Shown: positions 22,643 through 31,786 of the stretch, piece by piece
Numbering within the stretch: the stretch's first letter is position 1
Layout of the letters: the number at the start of each line of letters is the position of its first letter
DNA from: DAOTWA01 sp034435955
Lineage (GTDB): Bacteria; Chloroflexota; Anaerolineae; Anaerolineales; Anaerolineaceae
Direction: 5' to 3'
Assembly (NCBI GenBank): GCA_034435955.1
Contig: DAOTWA010000058.1
Span: forward strand, 1 to 40,951
DNA length: 40,951 bases
Position numbers and translations under genes: made by a program
The notes under the pieces: model-generated
Database searches by the model: none
Told to the model about the DNA's origin: nothing
Seen by the model: the letters and a program-made list of their open reading frames with translations, nothing else

Positions 22643-24268
22643 TTATTCCTGCTCTTCCCTTACCAGCTCTCGACGCAGGATTTTTCCCACTGCCGATTTG
22701 GGAAGCTGTTCGCGAAACTCAACCCGGGTGGGAACTTTGAATGGCGCTAGATATTCGCGGCACCACGCCTGGATCTCCTCTTCGCTGCTCGTCTGGCCGG
22801 GCTTGAGCACCACCCAGGCTTTAACCGTCTCGCCGTGGTACGCATCCGGGAGGCCGGCTGCAGCCACTTCGAATACTTTGGGATGCGCGGCGATCACATC
22901 TTCCACCTCGCGCGGCCAAACCTGATAGCCTCCCACCTTGATCAATTCTTTCTTGCGGTCAACGATATAGAAATACCCATCCGCATCCATCCGCGCAATA
23001 TCGCCCGTATGAAGCCAGCCGCCCCGCAACGTTGAGGCGGTCTCCCCTGGCATATTGTGATAGCCCTGCATGACCTGAGGTCCGCGTACCAGAAGTTCGC
23101 CGGCCTCCCCGATAGCAACATCGCCCTCCCCGTCTTCTAGGGAAACGATGCGGCAGTCCACATCCGGCCACGGCAAGCCTATCGATCCGGGACGGTTCTC
23201 GCCCATAACCGGATTACAGTGTGTCGCGGTAGGCGCCTCGGAAAGGCCATAACCCTCGCACACTCGCCCGCCGGTCAGCGCCTCGAAGCGCGCTTTGGTC
23301 ACTGCCATCAACGGCGCCGAACCTGAGATGCACACCTTCAGTGAATGTAGATCGTAATTTTGAACCTCAGGGAATGCGTTGATGGCGTTGAACAATGTCG
23401 GCACGCCCGGAAACAGGGTTGGCCTGTGTCGTTGAATGTTGGCCAGCAGATCGGGCAGATCGCGCGGGTTATGCACCAGCACCAGCGGAGACATCAATGC
23501 CAGGGCCAGGCTCATCCCTAAAACCAGGCCGTACACGTGGAACATCGGGATGGCCATCAGAACCCGCTCACGTCCCTCGCCAGCGTTCACCAGCCAGGAG
23601 CGCACTTGCAGTGTATTGGCGACCAGATTACGGTGCAGCCCGATCGCGCCCTTGGGGACGCCCGTCGTGCCCCCGGTGTATTGAAATATGGCCAAGTCGT
23701 CGGCTGAGACGGTCTTTTCCAATCGCGCCTCTGGCGCTGAAGTCAACCAATCGAGCAGGCGCAGCCTTCCGGGTGGAACCTTCGCATGTGACCTCTGACC
23801 GGACACGAAATCATCCAGATTGGTAGTGATCACTTGGCGGATGCCCGTTTGCGGCAGGATGGTGTCCAAAGCGGCGTCGTAGTCGTCCAGGGAGAACAAC
23901 CATCTCACGCCGGCGTCGTTCACCTGATAGAGAATCTCGCGCGGTCGGTACTGCGGATTGATGGCGACTGCCACGCCGCCTGCTTTCAACGCGGCGTAAA
24001 AGGTCAAGACGAATTGCGGCGTATTAGGCAGCAGCAAACCGACCCTTTCGCCCCGGCGCAGACCATTGGCAACCAGCGCCGCTGCCAGGCGATCGGTCAA
24101 TGCGGCCATCTCCTGGAAAGTAATGGCCACGCCCTTGAACAGGGTGCACGCACCATCGGGGTGCTTGCGCGCCGCCTCGTCCAGAAAATAGAAGGCATTC
24201 ACACGCGGATACTCCAGATGGGCAGGTACACCTGGGTCATAGTGGTTCAGCCACGGTTTGCTTTCCAT
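22643..24268 (-). CDS. long-chain fatty-acid-CoA ligase-like AMP-forming enzyme
   Basis: This 541-residue member of the ANL superfamily has the ATP-binding P-loop motif IFQYTGGTTGVPKGA, the A-domain EGYGLSEAPT, and WLHTGDIARMDADGYFYIVDRKKELIKVGG (motif of the hinge and A8), with the catalytic lysine in SAVGKILRR. It activates a carboxylic acid, probably a medium- or long-chain fatty acid, as acyl-AMP and then the CoA thioester. ATG 24268 is chosen because it begins the family-typical MESKPWLNHYDPGVP and has GAGGTG eight bases upstream. The longer frame to 24427 would overlap miaA. The chain-length preference cannot be read from sequence. Confidence 0.9.
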   Translation of the reverse strand: MESKPWLNHYDPGVPAHLEYPRVNAFYFLDEAARKHPDGACTLFKGVAITFQEMAALTDRLAAALVANGLRRGERVGLLLPNTPQFVLTFYAALKAGGVAVAINPQYRPREILYQVNDAGVRWLFSLDDYDAALDTILPQTGIRQVITTNLDDFVSGQRSHAKVPPGRLRLLDWLTSAPEARLEKTVSADDLAIFQYTGGTTGVPKGAIGLHRNLVANTLQVRSWLVNAGEGRERVLMAIPMFHVYGLVLGMSLALALMSPLVLVHNPRDLPDLLANIQRHRPTLFPGVPTLFNAINAFPEVQNYDLHSLKVCISGSAPLMAVTKARFEALTGGRVCEGYGLSEAPTATHCNPVMGENRPGSIGLPWPDVDCRIVSLEDGEGDVAIGEAGELLVRGPQVMQGYHNMPGETASTLRGGWLHTGDIARMDADGYFYIVDRKKELIKVGGYQVWPREVEDVIAAHPKVFEVAAAGLPDAYHGETVKAWVVLKPGQTSSEEEIQAWCREYLAPFKVPTRVEFREQLPKSAVGKILRRELVREEQE

Positions 24269-24281
24269 AATCGAAACACCT

Positions 24282-25244
24282 CTAAACTGCCATGAACTTT
24301 CTAGAATTCGATAAGAACCCTTCAGTGTGCAGAAGATGCTCCATCTCCTCCACTTCCCGGTCACCAGCGCGCAGCCAGTGGATGGTCGGATCACTCTCCT
24401 TGAACCAGTTTGCCTGACGACGCACAAATATACGCGTCAGACGCTTCATGGTCTCTATGGCTTCATCCAGGCTCATGCGCCCCTGAAGAAAAGCGGCGAT
24501 CTCCCGATAACCAATGGCGGAAAAGGATGGCAGCTCGGGAGAATACCCCCGGTTCAGCAATGCCCGCACTTCTTCCACAAAGCCCCGCTCGATCATCTGT
24601 TCGATGCGCGCGTCGATGCGTGCATACAGCTCAGCGCGCGGTCGGCGAAGGCCAAATATCATCACACGGTAAGGCGCGCGTTCTTTCCGTCGCAGTTCAG
24701 AAAACCTCCGGCCGGTGCTCAGGATGACCTCCAGCGCCCGCACCGTGCGGCGCAAGTTGCGGTAATCAATGTGCGCTGCCGCCTGGGGATCCAAACGAGC
24801 TAATCGGGCGTGTAAACCCTGAGGGGTGACCTCTTCAGCCCATTTCTCCAGCGCCCGGCGCAGGCAAGGATTGGGCTCCAGGGGCGGCACACGCCAGTCC
24901 TGAATCACGGCGCGCACGTATTGCCCGGTGCCGCCTACCAGAATCGGCAATCTCCCGCGAGCATGTACTCCTGAAATAACCTCGCGCGCGGCGTGCTGAA
25001 AAACTGCCAGACTCCAGGTCTGGTCAGGGTCGGCCACGTCGATCAGGTGGTGAGGAACCCTCTCCCGCTCCGCCGGAGTGGGCTTGGCTGTGCCGATGTC
25101 CATTCCGCGGTAAAAGAGGCGCGAATCGGCCGAGACGATCTCGCCGCACACCCGCTCAGCCAGACGGATCGCCGCCTCGCTCTTGCCCACGGCCGTGGGG
25201 CCGACAATGACAACCAGAGGAGGATTCACCTCAGTCAAGGACAT
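24282..25244 (-). CDS. miaA: tRNA dimethylallyltransferase
   Basis: This 320-residue protein adds a dimethylallyl group to A37 of tRNAs reading UNN codons. It has P-loop VVIVGPTAVGKSEAA, SADSRLFYRGMDIGTAKP, the HHLIDV substrate motif, LVGGTGQYVRAVI and FSAIGYREIAAFL. The C-terminal RRQANWFK motif is intact. The ATG at 25244 overlaps the yraN 3' end by 14 bases; an upstream extension would lie inside yraN. The acyl-CoA ligase gene follows 13 bases downstream on the same strand, so the three genes may form one transcript. Confidence 0.95.
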   Translation of the reverse strand: MSLTEVNPPLVVIVGPTAVGKSEAAIRLAERVCGEIVSADSRLFYRGMDIGTAKPTPAERERVPHHLIDVADPDQTWSLAVFQHAAREVISGVHARGRLPILVGGTGQYVRAVIQDWRVPPLEPNPCLRRALEKWAEEVTPQGLHARLARLDPQAAAHIDYRNLRRTVRALEVILSTGRRFSELRRKERAPYRVMIFGLRRPRAELYARIDARIEQMIERGFVEEVRALLNRGYSPELPSFSAIGYREIAAFLQGRMSLDEAIETMKRLTRIFVRRQANWFKESDPTIHWLRAGDREVEEMEHLLHTEGFLSNSRKFMAV

Positions 25245-25596
25245 CCTCGAAACAGACGACCTCGACCGACTCGGAGCCCGGCTTGCCGCGGATAGCGACC
25301 ACATCCACGCGCCAGTTGCCCTCCAGCTCGGGATGCGCCGTAAGGTAAGCTTCGGCGGCGTTGCGCAGGTGTTCCTGCTTGAGAGCCGTCAGGGAGTCCT
25401 CGGGCAGGCCGAAGCTGTCCGTCGTGCGTGCTTTGACTTCCACGAAGACCAGCATGTCTGCAGCGCGGGCTACCAGGTCGATTTCTCCATAAGGTGTACG
25501 CGCGTTACGCTCCAGAATCTGCCAGCCCCTTCCGGCTAAATGAGTGGCTGCCAGATCCTCTCCCCACCTTCCGATGCGCTGCCGCCTGGTTTTCAT
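25231..25596 (-). CDS. yraN: YraN/UPF0102 family nuclease-like protein
   Basis: This 121-residue protein has the UPF0102 pattern: RIGRWGEDLAATHLAGRGWQILERN, YGEIDLVARAADMLVFVEVKAR, then RVDVVAIRG. The residues D and E-x-K of EIDL and FVEVKAR form a PD-(D/E)XK nuclease-like core related to Holliday-junction resolvases. Function is still not well defined. The start MKTRRQR (25596) is preferred over the upstream ATG at 25608 by family alignment, although the ribosome site is weak. It is coupled to miaA by overlap and divergent from cinA. Confidence 0.9.
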   Translation of the reverse strand: MKTRRQRIGRWGEDLAATHLAGRGWQILERNARTPYGEIDLVARAADMLVFVEVKARTTDSFGLPEDSLTALKQEHLRNAAEAYLTAHPELEGNWRVDVVAIRGKPGSESVEVVCFEDVLD

Positions 25597-25751
25597 AATC
25601 AAGCCCAAAACGAATCGTAAACCACGCCCCTTTAACCGTCAAGTTAAGAACCATCCCTCCTCGCCGGAATTGCCAAGTGGTGTTAAACTTGTGCGTACCT
25701 GTACGTTATCGGTAAGTGAGAAATTTTGATTCAGGCGATCTTCTATCACCC

Positions 25752-26918
25752 ATGCCAGTTGTCGAGATCATCACCATCGGTACCGAGCTTTTGCTCGGCG
25801 AGATACAGGATACCAACACGCGTTACCTTGCGCGCGCGTTGCGCGACGCCGGTTTGGACCTCTACCGCACCACCACCGTTGGAGACAACGTCGCACGCAT
25901 CGCTCAGGCGGTTCGGGAGGCGCTTGGCCGGGCAGATGTGGTCATCACCACCGGAGGCCTTGGCCCAACCGTGGACGATCCCACCCGGGCAGCCGTAGCC
26001 GCGGCTTTCGGCGTCCAAACAGAATTTCGAGCCGATTTGTGGCAGCAGATACAGGAGCGGTTTCATCGCTATGGCCGCCAGCCAACCGAAAACAACCGCC
26101 GCCAGGCGTTCGTTCCCCAGGGCGCCCTGGCCATCGAGAATCCGGTCGGAACGGCCCCCGCGTTTATCATGGAACAGGGTTCCAAGTCGGTGATCTGCCT
26201 TCCCGGCGTTCCGCGCGAAATGGAAACTCTGCTCGATCAGGCAGTGCTGCCTTACCTGCGCCGGCGCTTCGACCTTCATGCAACGATCAAAGCCCGCGTC
26301 CTGCATGTCGCCTCGGTCGGCGAATCCCAGGTGGACGAATTGATCGGCGATCTGGAAGAGGGTAGCAATCCCACCGTCGGCCTGTCCGCCCACCCCGGCC
26401 AGCTCGATGTGCGCATCACCGCCAAGGCGGAAACGCCGGAAGAAGCCGACCGCTTGATCGAAGCGCTTGCCGTCGAAATCTACCGTCGATTGGGCGCAAG
26501 CGTCTACGGCGAGGATGAGGCGCGCCTGGAAGATGTGACCTTGGGCATACTGGCACAGCGTGGGTTGCGCCTGGCTGCATTCGAATCCGGACTGGGCGGC
26601 GAACTGGTCAGGCGGCTGGCCGGCGCGCAGCCGGAAGGTATTTTCCTGGCCGGCGAGGTTGCCAATGAACCCGTGACGCCCGAGTCGTTCGAGATGCGCC
26701 TCCGCGAAATGACCGCCGTTCATCATGCAGACCTGGTCCTGGGCGCAGCTCTTTCGCCCCACGGCGAGCGCCAGGAGTTGCAGCTCGTCTTACTGAGCGG
26801 GGATGGCGTCCAACGCTCCTCGCGCTACTATGGCGGCGCACCCCAGAATGCGCCCATTTGGGCTGCCAATCTGGCGATTGACTTCATCCGCACGTATGCG
26901 ATGGGGAAAACCACATAA
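25752..26918 (+). CDS. cinA: CinA-like protein, C-terminal domain degenerate
   Basis: This 388-residue protein has an N-terminal MoaB/MogA-like domain (VEIITIGTELLLGEIQDTNT, VVITTGGLGPTVDDPTR, LPGVPREME). A linker domain (VGESQVDELIGDLEEGSNPTVG) and a C-terminal amidase-like part follow. In CinA/PncC the last domain carries an ESCTGG motif for nicotinamide mononucleotide deamidase activity. Here it reads FESGLGG and the following TGxxGVAGP region is not recognisable. The N-terminal half is ADP-ribose pyrophosphatase-like in some relatives. No ribosome site precedes ATG 25752, so translation may be leaderless or weak. It is likely a CinA paralogue with altered activity. Confidence 0.88.
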   Translation: MPVVEIITIGTELLLGEIQDTNTRYLARALRDAGLDLYRTTTVGDNVARIAQAVREALGRADVVITTGGLGPTVDDPTRAAVAAAFGVQTEFRADLWQQIQERFHRYGRQPTENNRRQAFVPQGALAIENPVGTAPAFIMEQGSKSVICLPGVPREMETLLDQAVLPYLRRRFDLHATIKARVLHVASVGESQVDELIGDLEEGSNPTVGLSAHPGQLDVRITAKAETPEEADRLIEALAVEIYRRLGASVYGEDEARLEDVTLGILAQRGLRLAAFESGLGGELVRRLAGAQPEGIFLAGEVANEPVTPESFEMRLREMTAVHHADLVLGAALSPHGERQELQLVLLSGDGVQRSSRYYGGAPQNAPIWAANLAIDFIRTYAMGKTT

Positions 26919-26939
26919 AAGGACTTCTGGATTAATCGG

Positions 26940-28925
26940 ATGACTAAATCGGTCGATATATTGCTTACTAACGCGATCGTCCTGACGATGGACGAGGTAT
27001 TTAACCTGTACGAACCGGGCGCTGTGGCCGTCCAGGGCGACACCATCAAAGCCGTTGGACCGGAGGCAACTCTACGGCGTGATTTCGCCGCCCGTGAAAC
27101 GATCGACTGCGGCGGGAAAGTGCTCATGCCTGGCCTGGTTAACGCTCATACCCACGCCGCCATGACCCTCCTGCGCGGACTCGCCGATGACCTGCGTCTC
27201 GACGTCTGGCTGCAAGGATATATGTGGCCGGTGGAACGCGAGTACGTCTCACCCGATTTCGTCCGCCTGGGGACGTTGCTCGGTTGTGCCGAGATGATTC
27301 GCAGCGGCATAACCACTTTCGCGGACATGTATTATTTCGAGGAAGACGTGGCCCGCGCCAGCGTTGAAGCTGGACTGCGCGCTTTGTGCTCCCAATCGGT
27401 GATGCGCTTCCGCACGCCGGACGCGGAATCCTACGAGGATGCCCTGGAGGCTGCGCGAGATTTCATCCAACGCTGGAAGGGCCATCCCCTCATCGTGCCT
27501 TCCATTGCGCCCCACTCTGTTTACACCTGCACGGCGGATATCCTCCGTTCAGCAGCCGCAATTGCAGCCGAGTTCGACGTTCCCCTCCATACCCATTTGG
27601 CCGAGACCAGCCTGGAGGTCGAGGATGTGCGCAAGGAACAGGGCATGCCGGTGATACCCTACGTAAAGAAGCAGGGGCTGTTCGACGCCAAGGTCCTGGC
27701 CGCGCATTGTGTTCATGTGGACGAAGGGGAAATGCGCACCATGCTCCATTCCGGCGCTGGCGTGGCTCATAATCCAACTTCGAACCTGAAGCTGGCCTCT
27801 GGTGTGGCGCCGGTCAAACGCATGTTGGAGGTTGGCTTGAACGTGGGCATCGGCACCGATGGGCCTGCCTCCAACAACGACCTGGACATGTTCGAGGAGG
27901 TCCGCCTGGCAGCTCTGCTTGCCAAAGGCATCAGCGGCGATCCCACCGCCCTGCCGGCCCGAACAGGCCTGGTGATGGCCACCCGCCTGGGTGCACATGC
28001 CCTGCACATGGGCGATCTGATCGGCTCGCTTGAACCGGGCAAGCGCGCCGACATGATCCTGGTGGACATTTCTCCGCTGCACAACCAGCCGCGCTTCCGC
28101 CGCGATGAGGACGGCGTCTACGCCCAGATCGTCTACGCCTCTAAAGCCAGCGATGTGACGGACGTTATGGTCAACGGACGCTGGCTGATGCGCGAACACC
28201 GGCTGCTGACCATCGACGAAACTGACCTGGTGCGCCAGAGCCAGGAATATGCCCGCCAGATCGACGTGTTCCTGATCCAGCGCGAAAAATCCGTTTTGAG
28301 CAAGCTGATCGCTATCGGTGGTACCACCGAGGAAGAAAGCTTCGAAGTGCAGGTTAAAGTGCGCCTGACCGACCCGGCGCCTGTACTGGCTGCCCTCAAG
28401 AAAAATGAGATCGAAATCCTGCGCAGCCGTCATTACCACGAGTATGACACCTACTTCCTGTTCGACGATCCCGAGCAGGGCCGCCTGCGGTACCGGGAAG
28501 ATGATTTCATTAACGAGAAAGGTGAAATCGAGAACGTGCGCCTGCGCCTGACCTTGATCGGCCCCTCCCGGGAACGGCGTTTCCCCCAGCAGGTGCTGTT
28601 GTCTCGCAGCCGATATCTGGCGCCGGCCATGCAGACTTTGCGTTTTTACCGCGAATACTTCAAGCCCAATCGCGTGATCGAGATCGAAAAAGATCGGCTG
28701 CGTTTCCTGGTTCGCTACCAGGATACCGAGTTTTTCATTAACATCGACAAAGTCATCCGTCCTGATCTGGGGAATTTCCTGGAAATCAAAAGCCGTACAT
28801 GGAGCCGCCAGGATGCCGAGCACAAATCCCAGATCGTTGCGGAGTTGGTCTCATTCCTGGGTGCATCGCCGGAGGAAGCCCTCACCACAGATTACGTGGA
28901 GGTGGCCGATTCGCGGCCAGCGTAA
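26940..28925 (+). CDS. MtaD-type deaminase fused to CYTH phosphatase/cyclase-like domain
   Basis: This 661-residue protein has an amidohydrolase at residues 1 to about 430: MPGLVNAHTHAAMTLLRG with the HxH metal pair, PSIAPHSVYTC, HTHLAETS, GAGVAHNPTSNLKLASG and GTDGPASNND. This matches 5-methylthioadenosine/S-adenosylhomocysteine deaminases. From about 465 to 655 there is a CYTH domain: the opening FEVQVKVRL (usually ExExK, here ExQxK), then FLVRYQDTEFFINIDKV and NFLEIKSRT. CYTH proteins bind polyphosphate-bearing substrates and form cAMP or cleave triphosphates. The fusion implies linked handling of adenosine derivatives, but no substrate can be assigned. Confidence 0.88.
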   Translation: MTKSVDILLTNAIVLTMDEVFNLYEPGAVAVQGDTIKAVGPEATLRRDFAARETIDCGGKVLMPGLVNAHTHAAMTLLRGLADDLRLDVWLQGYMWPVEREYVSPDFVRLGTLLGCAEMIRSGITTFADMYYFEEDVARASVEAGLRALCSQSVMRFRTPDAESYEDALEAARDFIQRWKGHPLIVPSIAPHSVYTCTADILRSAAAIAAEFDVPLHTHLAETSLEVEDVRKEQGMPVIPYVKKQGLFDAKVLAAHCVHVDEGEMRTMLHSGAGVAHNPTSNLKLASGVAPVKRMLEVGLNVGIGTDGPASNNDLDMFEEVRLAALLAKGISGDPTALPARTGLVMATRLGAHALHMGDLIGSLEPGKRADMILVDISPLHNQPRFRRDEDGVYAQIVYASKASDVTDVMVNGRWLMREHRLLTIDETDLVRQSQEYARQIDVFLIQREKSVLSKLIAIGGTTEEESFEVQVKVRLTDPAPVLAALKKNEIEILRSRHYHEYDTYFLFDDPEQGRLRYREDDFINEKGEIENVRLRLTLIGPSRERRFPQQVLLSRSRYLAPAMQTLRFYREYFKPNRVIEIEKDRLRFLVRYQDTEFFINIDKVIRPDLGNFLEIKSRTWSRQDAEHKSQIVAELVSFLGASPEEALTTDYVEVADSRPA

Positions 28926-29054
28926 TTCTTCGTACCTGTGCAAGAACGGAGAATGAAAATCATGTAAAATTAAGCCAAACGGGCGCAGTTGTCTGTTTAT
29001 TCTTTATTCTCTGCGCCAGGGCGGATGGATTTCTCGGCGGCGAAGAGCGCAATT

Positions 29055-30521
29055 ATGGGAGAACCGATCCGCGTCTTGTTCATAGCCTCGGAAGCAGAGC
29101 CGTTCGTCAAGATCGGCGGGTTAGGGGACGTTGCCGGCTCGCTGCCGCGCTTTTTGCGCGCCCTCCCACCGGATGTGATGGGGGGGCACGAACTGGATGT
29201 GCGTCTGGCAATCCCTCATTACCGCGCCATACGCACGGAAGATTATGAGCTTCAATCCACATTCTCCTTTCCGGTCGGCACCCGCCATGGGCCGGTCCAA
29301 GCGCTGGTCTCCACCACTCATGCCAATGGGTTGCCAGTCTATCTGATCGGTGGAGAGCCTTTCCAGAAGCGCGGCCCAGTATATTCGTTTGACGCTGCCG
29401 AAGATGGCCCCAAGTTTGCCTTCTTCTCCGCTGCGGTCGTCGAGCTGCTGCGGGGATTGAACGAATCTTTTCACATCCTCCATGCCAACGACTGGCATAC
29501 CGCTGCCGCAGTGTATGCTCTTGCCGTGCGCCGTTCGACCGATGCAGCCCTCGCAGATACCCGCACGGTACTAACCATCCACAATTTGCCCTTCCTGGGC
29601 ATTGGCACGGGGGCCGCCCTGCAGGAGTACGGCCTCCCTCCAACGACAGATGACCGCTTGCCTGAGTGGGCTCGAGATGTCCCTTTGCCCCTCGGCCTTC
29701 TTTCTGCGGATCGTATCGTGGCCGTTTCGCCGACCTACGCGCGTGAAATCCTCACTCCGGAATTCGGCTCAGGATTGGATGCCTTTCTGCGCATGCGCGC
29801 TGGCGAGCTGCGCGGCATTTTGAACGGCATCGACATCGCCGCCTGGAATCCCGCCACCGATCCTGATTTGCCGGTGAATTACGACCGGGATCACCTCAAT
29901 CGGCGGGCACGGAATGCGGCTGCTCTGCGAGAAGAACTCTCCTTGAGCAATGAGCCGGGTATTCCCCTGCTGGCAATCATCAGCCGGATGGATCGCCAGA
30001 AAGGCATCGATCTGGCCCTGACCGGTTTGCGCCGCCTCATTGAGCTGCCCTGGCAGATCGTCATATTGGGCAGCGGTGATCCAAAGATCGAAGAGGCCGC
30101 CCGCAAACTGCAATCCGACTTCTCCCAGCGGGTTCGGGCCGTTCCGCGCTTCGACAGCCGCCTGGCTCACCGCTTGTACGGCGGGGCGGATATCCTGTTG
30201 ATGCCTTCGCGTTACGAACCCTGTGGTCTGGCTCAGATGATCGCCATGCGCTACGGCTGCCTTCCACTGGCGCGGGCTACCGGTGGATTGCGCGACACGA
30301 TCCACGATGGCCCAGACTACCGCGAAAACACTGGTTTCCTTTTCCGCTCCGCAAGCGCCGAGGGATTCATGGAGGGTCTCTACCGCGCCTTGGATGCGTT
30401 TGCCCATCCATCCATCTGGAAAAGGATGCAGCACAACGCCATGGATCAGGATTTCTCCTGGGAGAACTCAGCCCGGCAATATGCCCAGATCTATATGGAG
30501 CTGGTCGGAGGGATCAGATAA
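29055..30521 (+). CDS. glgA: glycogen synthase
   Basis: This protein of about 488 residues is a GT5-family glycogen/starch synthase that transfers glucose from ADP-glucose to alpha-1,4-glucan. Visible are the KIGGLGDVAGSLPRFL nucleotide-sugar motif, HANDWHTAA, GILNGIDIAAWNP, LLAIISRMDRQKGIDL and DILLMPSRYEPCGLAQM with its catalytic glutamate. ATG 29055 starts the family-typical GEPIRVLFIASEAEP; ATG 29022 is an alternative. The stop overlaps the ATG of glgC by one base (TAATG). The preceding 129-base gap holds a 7-bp inverted repeat (GGCGCAG/CTGCGCC) and a TAAAAT hexamer of unproven function. Confidence 0.95.
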   Translation: MGEPIRVLFIASEAEPFVKIGGLGDVAGSLPRFLRALPPDVMGGHELDVRLAIPHYRAIRTEDYELQSTFSFPVGTRHGPVQALVSTTHANGLPVYLIGGEPFQKRGPVYSFDAAEDGPKFAFFSAAVVELLRGLNESFHILHANDWHTAAAVYALAVRRSTDAALADTRTVLTIHNLPFLGIGTGAALQEYGLPPTTDDRLPEWARDVPLPLGLLSADRIVAVSPTYAREILTPEFGSGLDAFLRMRAGELRGILNGIDIAAWNPATDPDLPVNYDRDHLNRRARNAAALREELSLSNEPGIPLLAIISRMDRQKGIDLALTGLRRLIELPWQIVILGSGDPKIEEAARKLQSDFSQRVRAVPRFDSRLAHRLYGGADILLMPSRYEPCGLAQMIAMRYGCLPLARATGGLRDTIHDGPDYRENTGFLFRSASAEGFMEGLYRALDAFAHPSIWKRMQHNAMDQDFSWENSARQYAQIYMELVGGIR

Positions 30522-31786
30522 TGAAAATCCGAACCGTGATCCTGGCCGGCGGCGAGGGGTCCCGCCTGGGCGTCCTCACTGCCAAACGCACCAAGCCGGC
30601 CGTTCCCTTCGCTGGAAAATACCGCATCATCGATTTCACCCTTTCCAACTGCGTCAATTCTGGCCTGTTCGACATCATGATCATGGCCCAGTACCGCCCG
30701 CATTCGCTTATCGAGCATATCGGCGCCGGTGGTCCATGGGACTTGAACCGGGACTTCACCGGGGGTGTGCGCATTTTTACGCCGTATAAAAACCGTTCGT
30801 CCTCCGATTGGTACACGGGCACGGCCGATGCGATCCAGCAAAATTTTTCATTCATTAAAAGGGATAAACCTGACCTGGTGCTGATCCTGTCTGGCGATCA
30901 CATTTATGCCATGGATTACGAAACCATGATCACCTTCCACCTGGACCATCAGGCAGACCTCACCATGGCGACCATTCGAGTGCCGATCGGTGAAGCATCG
31001 CGCTTCGGCATTTGTGGCGTCGGCCCAGACTATCGCGTCACCTCGTTCGTCGAAAAACCCGCCCTGCCACCCTCAGACCTGGCCAACATGGGCGTGTACC
31101 TCTTCAAGACCGAGGTTCTCGACCGCGCCCTCTGGGAGGATCATTTGCGCGCCGATTCATCTCATGACTTCGGCAAAGACATCCTCCCCAATCTGGTCAA
31201 GGATGGAACCCGCGTTTACGCCTTCCCTTATTCGGGTTATTGGGTGGATGTGGGCACAATCCAGTCTTACTGGCAGGCGCACATGGACATGCTCCACGAT
31301 CCGCCGCCCATCAATTTGAACGACCGCAATTGGATCATCCACACCCGCACCGAAGAACGTCCGCCGGTGCGCATCGCGTCTTCGGCCATCATCCAGGACA
31401 GCATGCTTTCGGATGGCTGCGTGATTGAGCCTGGCGCGCGGATCACCCGGTCCGTCTTATCTCCGGGCGTCGTCATGCGCAGGGGCGCCGTGGTCGAGGA
31501 ATCCATCCTCCTGACCGATGCCGAGATCGGCCCAGGCGCAGTCGTGCAGCGCGCCATCCTGGACAAACGCGTCCGCATCGGGCGCAACGCGCGCGTGGGT
31601 GCGATCACCCCGGAAGGCGAGCTCCGGCTGGTGACCATCGGCAAGAATAGCGAAGTGCCGGATGAATTGCAGATCGAGCCTGGGGCGATGGTTGGCACGG
31701 ACGTCATCGTCTCAGATTTTCCCAGCAAACAGGTGGTGAAATCCGAAGAAACAATCCTGACACGGAGGTTGCCCTATGAAGTTTAA
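30521..31786 (+). CDS. glgC: glucose-1-phosphate adenylyltransferase
   Basis: This 421-residue protein makes ADP-glucose, the substrate of GlgA, from glucose 1-phosphate and ATP. It has VILAGGEGSRLGVLTAKRTKP, FAGKYRIIDFTLSNCVNSG, SGDHIYAMDY and a left-handed beta-helix C-terminus (SMLSDGCVIEPGARI, SVLSPGVVMRRGA, ILDKRVRIGRNA). The N-terminal arginine- and lysine-bearing start resembles allosterically controlled forms. It is translationally coupled to glgA upstream and overlaps malQ by 11 bases downstream. Confidence 0.96.
   Translation: MKIRTVILAGGEGSRLGVLTAKRTKPAVPFAGKYRIIDFTLSNCVNSGLFDIMIMAQYRPHSLIEHIGAGGPWDLNRDFTGGVRIFTPYKNRSSSDWYTGTADAIQQNFSFIKRDKPDLVLILSGDHIYAMDYETMITFHLDHQADLTMATIRVPIGEASRFGICGVGPDYRVTSFVEKPALPPSDLANMGVYLFKTEVLDRALWEDHLRADSSHDFGKDILPNLVKDGTRVYAFPYSGYWVDVGTIQSYWQAHMDMLHDPPPINLNDRNWIIHTRTEERPPVRIASSAIIQDSMLSDGCVIEPGARITRSVLSPGVVMRRGAVVEESILLTDAEIGPGAVVQRAILDKRVRIGRNARVGAITPEGELRLVTIGKNSEVPDELQIEPGAMVGTDVIVSDFPSKQVVKSEETILTRRLPYEV

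Noticed and set aside
27549..28823. 424-codon open frame on the minus strand
   Set aside because: It is antisense to the MtaD-CYTH gene, is low in plausible motifs, and is a shadow of GC-rich coding.
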